A stretch of DNA of 64,000 bases from Favolaschia claudopus. Its lineage: Eukaryota > Basidiomycota > Agaricomycetes > Agaricales > Mycenaceae. Under the pieces are notes generated by a model. The model made no database searches, was not told where the DNA came from, and worked only from the letters and a program-made list of their open reading frames with translations. The translations under genes were made by a program, and so were the position numbers. The DNA is taken from contig JAWWNJ010000013.1 in assembly GCA_037176885.1 (NCBI GenBank), positions 1,240,001 to 1,304,000 of the forward strand. The letters run 5' to 3'. How positions within the stretch are numbered: position 1 is the first letter of the stretch; the number at the start of each line of letters is the position of its first letter. Positions 44,759-57,168 of the stretch are shown here, in pieces.

Positions 44759-46429
44759 TTATCGAAGACCAGAGTCGCCGAGGTAGCAACCTCCTGGTGC
44801 GTCTTTGCATACGTCAATCGTTATGGTCGCCAAGTAAGATCGGAGAAGAGAAGAAACGTACATCTAGAAAGAGCATATTCTGCGTTTGCATACCGCGGGT
44901 TGCCAGGTCGACAGTGCGGAGCGGACCAGTACTCCTTACATTGAAGGTAGATATCAGGGCATTACTGTATAGCTTGGGGATGGCAAAGTCGAAAAGGAAG
45001 CTCCTATATATACCGCCGTTAGCTCGTGAGAGTGCGAATCGAAAGATGTGGGCACTTACAGTGTACTGTTCGGAAGAGCAACGAACAAAGCCACGTCGAG
45101 GATCGTGAATGTCATGGTCAACCCTCCGGTCTGAATAGCAGCTGGAGGTTGTGTTTAGATTGAGATGAAGATGCAATCGAACCGGGAACAACACTCACTT
45201 CTTATAATTCTATCGATTACATCGTCTGTGCGCTTCATGCCCGTTTTCTTCAATCGCTGCGGCGCATTCGATCAAGAAACAGTGCTGGACCACATTAACT
45301 TACTAGGCTCCAAATGAGAGATGTGGTTATTATCAAGTCCGCCGCTGACGCACACCAGAGCTGTTGGTCGAGGTTCAATGGAGAAGAACATGGATTACAT
45401 ACCCGCTGCGGAAACAGACCAAACGAGGGCAGTATGGTCTACCTTGGGCTTGTTTTCATAGCTCTTCACCTGACTTACGATAATGGCGGTCCAAACAGCG
45501 CCAACTGAAGGACTTCTTAGACAAAACTCGTGCTAATCAGATCTGGTGAAAACTCACTTAAAGATGTTGTGGACGCCATGCATATTAAAACCGGTGCAAT
45601 GAGATTTTGCGTGATTATCCAGATCCTCCATGCATAGAAAAATTGGCAGGGCACAAATATAGCCGCCTGCGATTGCTCAGTAATGGTGGTGCATGAGTTA
45701 CTTGATACTTCTCACCTCCAAAAAAGGCTCTGCGATGGCATCCGTCAGTTCTCAGAGAGTCTATCAGCGATGAACAAACTTACGGGATGGCAGCACTGCA
45801 GAGCAATTGGGATCAGACTGAATACGAGTTTGTCCTAAGGGCCTACGTACACGAAGGGAATAGAACGACGGGCGCATCCGTGCCTTTAACGTCCATCAAT
45901 GGCCGATTATATCGAACCGAATTCATAGACACGCACCAAACTGCTTCACAAGCGGCTCGTAGATCATCGCTACACAGATTCCCGTGTTGAGAGTTTCCAC
46001 GGTAAATAGATACACAACCTGCATGAATATTTTCATGAATGAGAAACCTGAGGTTGAGCAGGTTGCGCACAAAGAGGCGAAGCCATAACTTGTCTCTGAG
46101 ACAGATGTTAGAATTTGGGCTCAGCTTCAAGCCAAATGCCTCCGGACCTCTTATAATGCTGATAATAGTGAAGCGTCTAATTCATGGCTGTTAGACCAAG
46201 GCCAAAGAAACTCCGAAACCCATTGACCTGTATAACGAGGATCTATGGATCCCTGGGCAGTGAGCAAGCGAAAGGAAAGCGAAGAAAGCAAACTCACGCC
46301 ATAGAGAAACGTATTCAGCACGACTCCGAGGTAGTAAGGCCCTAGCCTAGTCCGAGATCAACCATTCTCCCGCAAAGGACGCGACGTATGCACATACAAG
46401 GCCTGCGGACTTGGTGGAGCGGAGGGCAT
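44759..46429 (-). CDS. DUF6534-type fungal 7TM protein
   Basis: Minus-strand gene of many small exons. Exon 1 is 46398-46429 (PSAPPSPQA), exon 2 is 46298-46346 (LLGPYYLGVVLNTFLYG) and exon 3 is a 15-nt microexon at 46228-46242 (ILVIQ). Then come TLHYYQHYKR, DKLWLRLFVRNLL, QVVYLFTVETLNTG with AMIYEPLVKQF, a QFFYAWRIWIIT exon (about 45600), VGAVWTAIIVSQVKS, LWCASAADLIITTSLIW, KTGMKRTDDVIDRII, QTGGLTMTFTILDVALFVALPN and LFDFAIPKLYSNALISTFN (about 44950). This is the DUF6534 order: LG-x-GV-LxTFLYG, YEPL, AWRIW, then DDVIDRI, QTGLLT and KLYxNxLLxTxN. These proteins are 7TM and expanded in mushrooms; ligand and role are unknown. The last exon after TFN is unsure, so the 3' limit is provisional. Confidence 0.75.
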
Positions 46430-47808
46430 AGCGAGACTCGACTACTGCACTCCAAGTCGGATTCGACGGTGGTGGTGTGGAAAGAGATACTCAGCGGTTT
46501 AGTCCTCCGTCTTCCGTTGCCCTTTCCTCCGTCTTATTCTCGATCTCCTCGCGAGTCTCACGTAGAAGGGTGAACGGAAGCAGATGGCGTCTGTTCGGTA
46601 TGCTGTTGTAGGCGACAGTCTGCGACAGTGCCGCCAGGTGCCGCCCGGCAAGCAAGATCCACGGTCATCTACCGATGACTGCCAGAGAGATCTGATGGAT
46701 TTCAACGGAGGCAAATCTTGGCGAAATCCTTCCCGGAGCCTCGACCGTCTGACTCGGGAGGTAGTGGCGAGGAGAGAACACTTGCAGTCGACCGACAGTA
46801 TCTGGCTGGTCCCAAGCCTTCAGCTTGTCACGACCCACAACCCAGCCCTTGACCGATACGAACTTTCAATCCGACGTGACCCGACCTACAAAAATGTTTA
46901 GATGGATGGGTGGAGATTACCATGAGAGAAGACAAACGGCATACGAAGGTGCGTGGCAATGCATTCCATAGATTTTGCGTCTCTGAGAACGTCGAATATC
47001 TGATGAAACCAGCTTCTCTCCCTCCATTCAGGATGATGCATCCAATTTCACCCGACGACAGCGATAGTCCGTCAACGTTGACGAGATCCCCCAGCTTTCC
47101 CCAGCCAGCGCAATCGCTGAGCTCGTCGCTTACAATTACCGAAAGAAGATCCATCTGTTCGAGCCGTACGCGAATATAAAGAAAAAGCCAGGATTCTCAT
47201 CTATTCTCATTGCCCAGAAAATGCCGTGGATAGAAGCTGTCGTCCAATTGGTTCAGAAGACCGAGACGATGTGTTTTCAAGACAAGCCCCACATCGGCAG
47301 ACGAGGCAGAGGATGTTTGCGAGAAAATCGGGAGTTGTCAACATTCAAACGACTAGGCGGCCGTTGCCGACGCTGCCGTAACAACGAAAAGTACAATTCT
47401 TGAGACTAACCCAAGCTTGCAGTAACCTCGCAACAGACAAGAAAAAGACATATTCCCAGCGCAAGGCTACCTTTGTCAAGCCTCAGTCTTCCTGATAACG
47501 ACGTTGTTACTACAATGGCTGCTTTACCCGAGTTAACGCCAAAAAAAAAAGGCGCGCCACTTTGGAGACGTCCTACCACCTGCTCTTCTGTTGTCAGAAC
47601 GGCCCGGGCGGTATCCTTTCAACCAACCCACGCGCTGGCCAGCACCGTGCCATTCAATACGACAGTCTATCTGCTCTACCGACCTTTATCCGGCTCTTGG
47701 TATCACTGAAACGTCTGCCAGTGGACGCCCCACATAGGAACAATTAGCAACGAGCAAGACCCTTGGACGTCGACTCCGGGAATGGGATATTGACAACTCT
47801 CTCTACCC
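46430..47808. other. Intergenic, no feature seen
   Basis: No family motif. An A10 run lies at 47541-47550. The 47560-47760 stretch may belong to the retroelement relic that follows, but I could not identify it. Confidence 0.4.
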
Positions 47809-48120
47809 TTGGTATGGCTCCTCGTCGCGGATATCTCCGTAATCGGCCAGCTTTGCACTGACTTGTCAGCTCTCAATGCGCGTCGCTATCGATGCCGACT
47901 TATCCCTTCACCCACCTGCGAATATTGCGGCGCTTCCCGCGAGACTAGGGCCCACTTCCTGCCTCACTGGCCAGCGTGGTCTCAATTCCGTGCCCCGTTG
48001 CAAGCTGCGTCCTTTTCCGCTGGGATCCTGGGTGCAGAAGACGTCCCTAAACTACACTTGAATCACCCCAAGCTACGCAAGCTTGTCATCGAATTCGCGG
48101 AATACCAGCCGTTTCATATA
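47809..48120 (+). mobile_element. Non-LTR retrotransposon relic (3' end)
   Basis: The open frame has the C-terminal zinc-knuckle segment typical of fungal LINE reverse transcriptases: a LNARRYRCRLIPSP block, then CEYCGASRETRAHFL, where the usual final Cys of HCPAW is Trp (HWPAW). FRAPLQ and LNHPKLRKLVIEF follow. No reverse transcriptase domain is found upstream, so this is a short degraded fragment. Confidence 0.55.
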
Positions 48121-49098
48121 AGCTGCGTTGATTCTCTCTCCCCCTCTTGTTCCCTCTCCATATATATCCCATATATCCTACTCTACCTATCTACAAATAT
48201 AATTTCCTCTGAAACAACAAACGCTAACCTGTATCACCATTCTCCCTATGAGTCGAGTTTTCCCGTATGTTTACAACTTCTAGTTATTTCCCTATAACTC
48301 GTGATACTGCTTCCAACCCAATAGTTTACCCTGTAGATACCAGAAGATGGCCTGTCCAGTCAGTACTACAGCCGCATAGCGTTGCCCTTTCGGCCAGGTA
48401 TAGGGTGTATAAATTTCGAGTTCAAGTGCAAGTTCAAGAACTCTGACGATTACTAGGTTTACGCGCACTGCAGCTGGTATGATATCACACTCGTCGGAAT
48501 CATCAGTACTTCACAGATGCGCCTGTTAGCGAAGGTATTGATTTAGTATTTACTGAGGTGAATGGACGAAACCAGATCTCGGCATTTTTCCAGACATCTG
48601 CCACGCTCAGTGTAACAAAATCTTGTTATCGTTGTACAACGCTCTTTTTGCCATCACGCACTTGGCGGTGTTGTGGTGGAAATATTGAATTTCCTCCGAC
48701 CCACAAGCCTTTTCATGTATAGTATTTTGGGTCCGCCATTTGTCTCTTGACCTGAGCTAAACAATTGTATGTCTTACGGCGGGCACATTTTTATGACATA
48801 TGGACGTAAGCTCTATGTTTTCAGAATCACATTTGCGCGAGCGCGCTTGGCACCTTCCTATTTGGGACGAAAGCGGTTGTTTGCGCGAGTTGCTATTGTT
48901 GATGACATCCAACTCTCTCTCTCAAACCTCGTCTATCTCACGCGTGCCCACGCGTTTCTCTTTGCCTTTTTGCGAAAAACTCAAATCTACGCGCCAGACT
49001 GCTCAAGCTACGACTGCCACTCTCTCGCAGTGAGCTGTTACCAAGCCAGACTGCTTTCTTCAGTTCCGTTCTTGATTGTCCGGCTATCGTAGAATGAA
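48121..49098. other. Intergenic, upstream of FunK1 copy 5
   Basis: No gene recognised. 48849-48892 repeats the motif found at 28288-28331 and lies about 210 bp upstream of the kinase start, so it may be promoter sequence carried along by duplication. Confidence 0.5.
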
Positions 49099-51337
49099 AT
49101 GACCGAGACCGTCTCTGGAGTGCTCCAAGTGCCCCTCGAGTGTTTTTTTGACAGGATTCTGCCCACAACCGCGCAATGGCACGCTCGTGTCGAGAATGTT
49201 CTTGTTGATGAAGGTCACATCGTTACGGGTCATTGGCGTTGCAATTCCCCAGTGGCGGAGCGTGAAAGAGAGTATCTCTCCATCGTCCAGAAAATTCTTC
49301 ACACTGGTCAACGAGTTGCGTCTCGCACTCCAACTTGCCGCTTAGTTTCGGCTCCAGTGATTGCAAACAACACGCAGCAGCCGTTGCCACCCGATGCGCA
49401 GTTCGAACTCACTGACAATACAAAATTTCCAACCGTGATTCCCTGGAGACTCCAGTCCATGAGGGCCCCGCCCCCGGCGTTGGATTTTGTTCGTCCTCAT
49501 TCCTTCGCGCCATGATTTAGTCTGACAGCTTTTAGAATGAGGAACAAATGATATGGAGCTGCCAAGAAGTCCTCTCTAGCGACCCTTGTCGTCGGTTCTC
49601 GTATGGTATAACGATTGAATACACAGCGCTGAGAGTCTGGTTCTTCTCTCCATCTCACGAACTTGTATCCGCCCCATTCAATGGCATCACTGTGCGTTCT
49701 GCCTGCCATCTCACGAAGACAATCGTTGTTGACGAATTTCATAGGAAATTCACGATCTAATTCGAATCGTCCTTCGCCTCGCCTTCGCCACTGCGGAACA
49801 GTTGGGCTATGACACTACTATGTCCCATGTTGGCGGCACGGAAAGTGCCCATATGATCAAGTTAACGCTCGGAGACTCCATCTACATCACTAAGCAGTTG
49901 TTGTCCGACCATGGTAAGGATAGCCTCTGCGGAGGAGCAACACGCGTTTGGGAGGCCTACCGCGAAGATGACCATGAACGTACTTCTGTAGCTATCAAGG
50001 ACGTGTGGATGTCCGCTGACGCCATCCCAGAGGGCAGTCAGCTTCTCGAGTTACACGAGAAACTGCGAACTCTCTCCCTTCCTTCGCTTCCCCATTCTCT
50101 TGATCATCATTTTCTAACGGTCATCGATCATGCTTTCGTTCCAACGTCCGACGGTGTCAACGACGACACGCTCAACTTAACTCGAGGCGAGTTGCCAAAC
50201 GGCTTCACTGAGCGGCGGAGGAAGCACTATCGTATTGTTTTCAAGGAAGTTGGGACCCCGATATACAAACTGCAATGTGTGTCCGAGGTGATGCGCGCCT
50301 TAGCGGATGCAACTCGAGGTCCATGTCATTTTGAGCCAAATGTCTTGCTACGGTGCTTATCCACTGTTTCAGCTCTTCAGCTCTTTTATCAACTTGGTCT
50401 TGTTCATCGCGATGTCAGTGCGGGCAACATCCTGCTCGTCGACGGAGTGGGCAAACTTACCGACTTGGAGTTCATGAGATCATATAGGGGGCCCCTTCCT
50501 TCTTCCCCTGCCGATCGTTATATAGTGCGTCTTCTTCATTCATTCTGATGAAGAAAATAGCTCCCTAATATTATACGCCAGGGAACTGCAAACTTCACCG
50601 CTGGCGAGGTGGCGGCTGCCTGGTATGCGTACCCTTCCAAAGCCCATGGGGCCAAACATCATTCGCTAGACCCTCCCTTTCGGTTTAATCCCTTTCACGA
50701 CGTCGAGTCTACGTTGTGGATCGGTATATGGGTTCTATTTCATCATCTTCACGACGTCCCGGAGGTCAAGGAATTTTCACAAGTTCACTTTCCGCGCCGT
50801 TTCACAGATATGACCGCTCAATGTCGGACGATCGCAATCAGGAGCGGTTTCCTCTCGTTGGGAGAGTCGCATCCCTTCCATGCTGTGCTGGAGGTCCTGC
50901 ACGACGCCAGGTTCGACCTCTATCGACGCTACATGCTGTTCGAAAGCGACTTCAGTAATCAATATCGATTTCTCGAGGACGAAACGGTACTGCTGGGCAG
51001 CTCACCGTTCAAGGACATACATTCCATCGCTATCGCACATTACGAAAAGGCGGCGCTGTGTTCTGAAGGACTACTTCTTTCGGAGCCTCGGACGGACACC
51101 TCTAAGCGTAAAGCCACCACGAACCCTCCTTCACCCTCCGACGATGTTGACGTTGCAACGCCCGCCACACCTGAGCCGCCTGCGAAGAAACTGAAGAGCA
51201 TGTCGCCCCGGGGGCCCCCTGTCACCCGCTTTTCTGCTGGTAGCATCAAGCACGGCAGCTCGAGCACACGCCCGACCCGACACAGTGCGCGGCTTGCGGA
51301 GAAGAAACGGTCTCCCACTCGAAATCGCGCCACGTGA
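49099..51337 (+). CDS. FunK1 kinase copy 5, intact
   Basis: Five exons (49099-49488, 49536-49691, 49745-50318, 50373-50524 and 50582-51337) are open and in phase; 675 aa. The first donor (49489) is displaced relative to the sister copies, where the junction falls after PSDS, but phase is kept. Landmarks: N-terminal GVLQVPLECFF, WFFSPSHE, EQLGYDTTMSH, the ATP-site Lys near residue 267 in VAIKDVW, catalytic loop LVHRDVSAGN near 384, metal-binding KLTDLEF near 404, GTANFTAGEVA, FRFNPFHDVESTLWIG, and a disordered basic tail with SARLAEKKR (probable nuclear signal). FunK1 kinases have an expanded C-lobe and unknown substrates. As the only fully open member of the close group, it is the reference for judging copies 2, 3 and 4. 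Confidence 0.9.
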
Positions 51338-51593
51338 TAAATTTACCGTTATAACTAGTATAGTAGCTCCCCTTCTATCGTATACCCAGTTCGTACCGAC
51401 TATTTTGACAACTATATACATTGCATCTATATTTTCACTGTCATCGTATTGTTAACCTTGCAATCGCAGGTTTGAATTTTTAAAATTTGTTCACACAGTT
51501 TTGATGCAACGCATAAGCTGTCAAAACTTCTTTGTCCTATCCACCACTGTCCACTCTTGATTTCTGCCACCGTACCACCGTTCGTTTGTCGAT

Positions 51594-53138
51594 ATGAGCA
51601 AAGTAGTATTTGGTGAGTATAACTGACTAGAATCCGCCCTTCTAATCTGAATCAGTCGGAAATGTTCCTTACAACATGAGCGAGGACGCCCTCATCGACG
51701 TCTTCAAGTCCGTTGGCCAAGTCGTTGGATTCAGGTGCTTCTATTCACCGTCGCATTTCTTTGGATCCTCAGAAACCTTCACCAGGCTCGTATTCGATCG
51801 GGACACAGGGAAACCGAAAGGCTACGGATTCTGTGAATTTGCGGGTACATCGGTTTTTTTTTTGAACAATTTTCTTTTCTGTGTCTGATTGCAAGCCTCG
51901 TCAACCTCAACTTCCACTTCAATCTTTCAAACTCTCAATGTTCTGAATGCATCTTAACAACGTTTTTGCTTTGCGTGACTATCTTTCAACGATATTCGTT
52001 GTTCAGACCACGAAACTGCCGCCTCCGCTGTACGCAACCTCAACAACACCGATGTGGGCGGTCGACCACTGCGCATTGACCTTGCCGATTCGGATCCCTT
52101 TCTCGAAGGCAAAACGACTGTGAGAGGAGAACTCTTGGATGCCGGGACACCCGGTCCCGCTGAACGTTCTGGGCGATATGAGAATCGCGGCTCTGAGGGG
52201 AGTGAAATTCTTGCCACAATACCACCCGGAAAACCACTCGCACCTGGTGAACGAGCTCAAGATGCGATATCTCACGCGATCGCTCAAGGCATGAGTGAAA
52301 GTCAACTGATCGAAGTCATTGCTCAGATGAAGGTATATACCTCGACTGTTTCCCTCGCCACTACGCGTCTCATCTTCGCTCGTGCCCCAGGCGTTTGTAA
52401 TTACCCATCCCAGACAAGCCCACCAATTCTTGTCGCATCATCCCCAAGTAGCTTATGCTGTCTTCATGGGACTGATAACCAGCAATATAATTCCTTCTGA
52501 TGTCCTTCAACGAATGCTCGAAGCCAGCCCTCATCATGCCAACCGCTCCGCTCCCCCTTCGCACATGCCGCCTCCACCGCCGCCACAAAACTTTGGGCCA
52601 CCACCGCAAGTACATCCACCTCACCCGCAGCAACAACCATACCCTCCGCCTCCACCGCGTCTGCAGCAGCCTCAACCGGTTCATGGCATGATGCCGCCAC
52701 CGGGCATGCTACCCCCTGGTGCAATGTTCCCGCATCCAATGCAGACGCCACCCGGCATGCCGCACATGGGCCCATACTATAGAGGGGTTCCGCCGGGCGC
52801 CGGCCCGCCTCAACAGCCCCCGCAACCTCCACCACAACAGCAGCCTTTGCAGCAGTCGAACCTGGGTCCCCTCCTTCAGCTAATCAAAGATGGCGGGGGT
52901 AACAATCCTGAAGCTCAAGTATGTCGACGTAATTTCTAGTGGTGATTTTCGCTCATCGTACCGCGTCAGGCTCTTTATTCGATCGTCTTGAATCTAACAC
53001 CAACGCAAATCAACGAACTTCCTGCTGCTGAGCGGAATACGATTGAATCGTTGGTACGGGTGAATCTCTTTTACTCGTTGCCCCTTCTCATGCCTTATTC
53101 AGAGAACGATGCTAACGAATCCAGGGTTGCGAGCATGA
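51594..53138 (+). CDS. RNA15: Cleavage stimulation factor 64-kDa subunit (RNA15/CstF-64)
   Basis: Seven exons: 51594-51612, 51656-51734, 51786-51844, 52007-52332, 52391-52918, 52970-53053 and 53103-53138; 376 aa. The protein binds GU-rich RNA downstream of poly(A) sites in the nuclear cleavage-polyadenylation complex. The N-terminal RRM shows RNP2 VFVGNVPY and RNP1 KGYGFCEF (residues about 5-85), then a hinge domain ([36 protein letters not shown]) that binds the CstF-77/symplekin partners. A Pro/Gln-rich stretch full of HPP and QPP repeats follows, then the C-terminal helical domain ([17 protein letters not shown]) ending [10 protein letters not shown]. Exon 1 holds only six codons. It converges on the ThrRS gene with 82 bp between stop codons. 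Confidence 0.93.
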
Positions 53139-53220
53139 TTCCTATTGTTCTTACATGTAGCCGAACCCCCACCCACAATCTATTCGCACACACAAATCAC
53201 ATTGTAGATATTACGCCCAT

Positions 53221-56214
53221 TCAGAGCTTATTCTCTAAACTCCTGCTCGTCTTCAATGCATGGAGCTTCGTGACGAAGTCATCCAGCGACATCATCTCGT
53301 CTCGTCCCTTCGCACCAGCCCCAATATCCCGATTACGCACATTGACAGACTGCGCAGTCATTTCGGCCTCTCCGACAACTATGTACCATTAGTGAACGTT
53401 GAAAATGGCCGATCCTCACATACCGAGAATAAAATTGTGTTGCGATATTTCTGCGTTGCGGATCTTCTTCGGCAGCGTGTCTGGACCATTGTCGATGTCG
53501 ACGTAGAAGCCCTCCGATTTGAGACGATCGTGAACTTGTGCCACGTAGTCTTTCTGTAAGGGAAAAATTGTGTATGGTTAGTAAAGGAAAACCACACGAC
53601 AAGGCGGAAAGACGCACAAAAGCAGGGCCAACTGGTATAATGACGACCTGGCGCGGAGAAAGCCAGAACGGCCTGCATCGTCCAATCAGCTACCTACGCT
53701 CAACGCAACAGCAGGCTAATAAACACGCGCCATTTCCCAGCAAAATGCTCAGTGATGATGGCAATGAATCGTTCCAGACTTCCCAAGATAGCACGGTGAA
53801 TCATCACGGGGCGTACTTCGGGGTTTTGCGTGTCCTCGCCACGGTATTTGAGGTCGAATTGATTGGGAAGCTGGAAGTCGAGCTGGATAGTCGCACACTG
53901 GAATGAACGGCGGAGACTGTCGCGGATACTAATGTCGATCTTGGGCCCGTAGAAAGCACCGTCTCCAGGGTTGAGCTCCCACTTGCCTGGGTAATGTTTC
54001 TCCAGCGATTCTTTGAGTTGCTATTCGGGAAGAATACGAATTTGGATCCGAGCAGGTCGAGAATCTGGACGAAAAAACGTACCTCCTCTGCATGATCCCA
54101 AGTCTTAATGTCACCAAGGAAGTTGTCTGGACGCGTAGACAGCTCGAGCTGGAAATCCAGTCCGAATGTTCCATAGACGTGCTGCATGAAATCAAACAGG
54201 GCCGAAATTTCTCCCGCAACCTGACTCGGCATGCAGAACACATGCGTATCATCCTGAGCAAATCGGCGGACGCGAGTCAGACCCGTCAGCGCACCAGAGG
54301 CCTCATTGCGATGCAAGATCCCAAATTCTGCCATTCGTATAGGAAGCTCTCTGTAACTCCGATCCCTGGACCCGAAGATGATGCAGTGGCCGGGGCAGTT
54401 CATGGGTTTGAGGCCCCATTTCTCTTTCTCGATGTCGAGCACAAACATGTCGTCTTTGTAATTTTGCCAGTGGCCAGACTGCTGCCAGAGTTTGCTGTGG
54501 AACATGTTGGGGGAGATCACTTTGAAAGGGTTGAGGCGAAACGGGCCACACTCGATGCTCATCAACAACAGACTAACCTTCTTGATAGTCGCGCTTGAAG
54601 TATTCAGACTGAAGAAACGACGTAAGCTCGTGAGCGGGTCTAGAAAGATTTAAATTACCCGTATAAACTCTGTGAGAGTGTTGTATATCCGTGTGCCGTG
54701 GGGCAGGAAGAAACAGCTTCCGGGGCTGAGTTCGTTGAAAAAGAAAAGCTCTTGGTCCTGTTGTTGATCGTATAAATTTGTGATCGAGAGAAGAGAATAT
54801 TGGTCTCACTTTGCCAATCCGTCGATGATCCCGCTTCGCAGCTTCCTCTAGGAAAGCCTTGTATTCTGTGAGCTGCTTCTTGTCGGGGAAAGAGATGCCA
54901 TAGATTCGTTGGAGCGATTCGTTGTTGGCGTCGCCGAGGAAGTAGGATGATGAATTCTGAAGAATGGTCAAATTCGAATACAATCTTTGGATTGAGCCGG
55001 CCTTACTTTTGTTATCATCATGGCCTTGATTTTGCCAGTGTGAGGGATGTGAGGACCGACACATAAATCGATCATAGGGCCGCAGCGGTACACAGTGGTG
55101 GACGTGCCATCAGGTACCTTGGTCTCGATGAGATACTTTTTGTATTTGTTATACTGGGGGAGAGTCAGTGACTTCCGTAGTTGCAGACCATGGCCTCCTA
55201 CGTTGAACATTTCCAAGAGTGTCTCTTTCTTCACCACCAGCCGTTCGAATTTCTGCTTCTCCTTAATAGCACTTTCAGCCACTTTTTCGAGGCTCGGGTA
55301 ATCTGTGAGTGTCACAGCTCTGAGAAACGAATTGAGATGGTGGTGATATCACGTTGAAACGAGCGCACCGGTCCTCCATACCCATTTCGTAGAAGAAACC
55401 GTCGTCTGTTGGTGGTCCCAAGCAAAGATGGCACCCGTAGTGGCGTTCAGCTGCCTCGCCCAAAACATGGGCTGAAGAGTGCCAGAATACTTTCTTGCCT
55501 GGATGCCAGTGTCAGATCGGTCGGAATTCATTGTACGAGCGTCGAGCATACCCTCGGGGTGCTCGAAGTCCAGTAATTCGAGCTTGCAAGGGCCCTCCAG
55601 AGGTCGCTCCAAGTCCCAAAGTTCACCATCCACCTAAGCAAGCGTCTGAGATTCAAGCCGCGCGGAATCATGGAGTGAACGTGCCTTGGCGATGACAATC
55701 CGCTCAGACAAACTTTTCGACACCTCTTTCGCAACATCCATTGGGCTAGTTTCCCAGCTCTTGCCCTTTCGCTCAGACCCATCTGGCATCGTAATGACGA
55801 TGTCCACGCGCGGTTGGGCTTAAGACGCGCGTTAAAAGGCTGAAAATAATGATCTGTTTCCCTACATTTTACGAATTCATCGTGTTCTGCCTTCAGCTTC
55901 TCAAAAATTTTGATACGGTGGTCGAAGAAGGCTGGGGCGGGTTGCAACTGGCAGATCTCTTCAGCACACCGAAATCCCCTGCCATCGGCCGTATTTCACA
56001 CCTCTAGAGGGAACGCAGACGCTGGTGCAGCTTTTGCTTTCTTCTCCTTCAAGTTGCCGCCGCCTTTAGGTTTTTGTGAAGTGACTTCCGGGGCAGCGTT
56101 AGCCATGGATCTGGTGAGGAACAGCGGAGATCGAGGAGCAGATGACGGGGGGACGTGGCAAAGATGAAAAGGACGGATTGGCCGGATTCGAGTAAAGAAT
56201 CTTCGACCCAGCAT
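53221..56214 (-). CDS. THS1: Threonyl-tRNA synthetase, cytosolic and probably mitochondrial
   Basis: Charges tRNA-Thr with threonine. Read on the minus strand in multiple exons: a TGS domain ([17 protein letters not shown], about 55790), an editing domain (HxxxH-type around [10 protein letters not shown], 55440, and [13 protein letters not shown]), and class II catalytic motifs with the zinc Cys in MNCPGHC (54400), LHRNEASG, motif 2 [15 protein letters not shown] (54270) and [12 protein letters not shown] (53780). The anticodon-binding domain has [18 protein letters not shown] and SQHNFILVVGE, ending LENKL at 53221. Two in-frame starts exist. The ATG at 56106 gives the usual cytosolic N terminus (ANAAPEV). 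The ATG at 56214 adds 36 residues rich in Arg, Phe, Ser and Pro with almost no acids ([15 protein letters not shown]), which is a good mitochondrial presequence. All parts appear intact. Confidence 0.93.
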
Positions 56215-56779
56215 AAATAATTGGGCAGCGTGACTCGGACAAACTCATTCTTGATCTCTCATCTCTACCACCGGCTAGCTCGCTGCTGGCTCAAATCATG
56301 GTTTACTCCGAATCGTAAGGGCTTTCACCGATGTGTTCTCGGGTTTCGCTCGTGGGCTATGGGTCTCGAATTTTTTGGCTGTATATGCGCGCAAGTTCCA
56401 GAAATCCAGGAACAAGACAAGTTCCTCCAAAAATTGAAACGCTCGTCGTCGGTCTGTGTAACTTGGTAGCCTTCAAGTCGATTCAAGACGCGTTAGCCTC
56501 CCCTGTTGGCAATATCGAGCGCGAAGATAGGGACTTTGTGGCACAAATAAACGTTCATCAACCCCTACCTTTCTCAACGAAACCTTGCGATGAACAGCAT
56601 AATGTATTCGATCTCAGGCTACTATTTGTGTCTCAGGAACATTGCTGCCATCTACTTAAAAGACGAGAGGCTAGAGCGCATGAAAGTCGACTCCTCATCG
56701 TCCCCCACTTTCGAGTGCTCGCTCTGTCTTCTTCTGCGCACCCATTCGCTCAACCGACACTCATTTACAATCCCGAGTC
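56215..56779. promoter_or_regulatory. Divergent promoter region
   Basis: 565 bp between the ThrRS (minus) and the small charged protein gene (plus). A long open frame from 56331 crosses it but shows no protein-like composition and ends up in the frame of the next gene by chance. No specific motif is assigned. Confidence 0.4.
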
Positions 56780-57168
56780 ATGTCGCACATCTACCAACCC
56801 GGCGCTACCCCTCAGATGTGTACGGATATCCCTCTGCTCTTTCTTTGTAGTCAGATCTGAAGTCAGTCTCGTAGCGGAACAGCGGCCACCCATGAAGCAA
56901 GAGGACTCGTTGATGAAGACCGTCGGCAAGAAATACGCTGGCGGCGCTGCGAAGAAGGCGGGGAGCGAGTCCGCATCCTACGTCAAGGATCATCACGAGG
57001 AGATCGAGGAGAAGGCCGGCGAAGAATACGACAAGGCGAAGGCTGAAGCGGAGGAACAATACAACAATGCGAAACAGGTCAGCAAAATTGGGTTTTTTTA
57101 CGTTCAACAACTTCTTTATCGCCGTTCACATTCAGACCTGGGCCAAAATATTCCCTTGCTGCGGATAG
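56780..57168 (+). CDS. Small charged helical protein ending in CCG
   Basis: Three exons: 56780-56819, 56875-57077 and 57136-57168; 91 aa. After SHIYQPGATPQM come SLMKTVGKKYAGGAAKKAG and a highly charged helical stretch (HHEEIEEKAGEEYDKAKAEA). A last exon of ten codons encodes TWAKIFPCCG and the stop. The middle part recalls LEA-like or CsbD-like hydrophilic stress proteins. The end with adjacent Cys residues after a hydrophobic FP could be palmitoylated or bind metal; both are inferences. Phase agrees at both GT-AG introns. It is too short for routine prediction but convincing because the splice joins restore one frame and end in the same short exon. Confidence 0.65.

Noticed and set aside
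47221..47800. Upstream reverse transcriptase domain of the LINE relic
   Set aside because: I looked for YxDD and RT blocks in all frames and found none; only the C-terminal zinc-knuckle part is supported.
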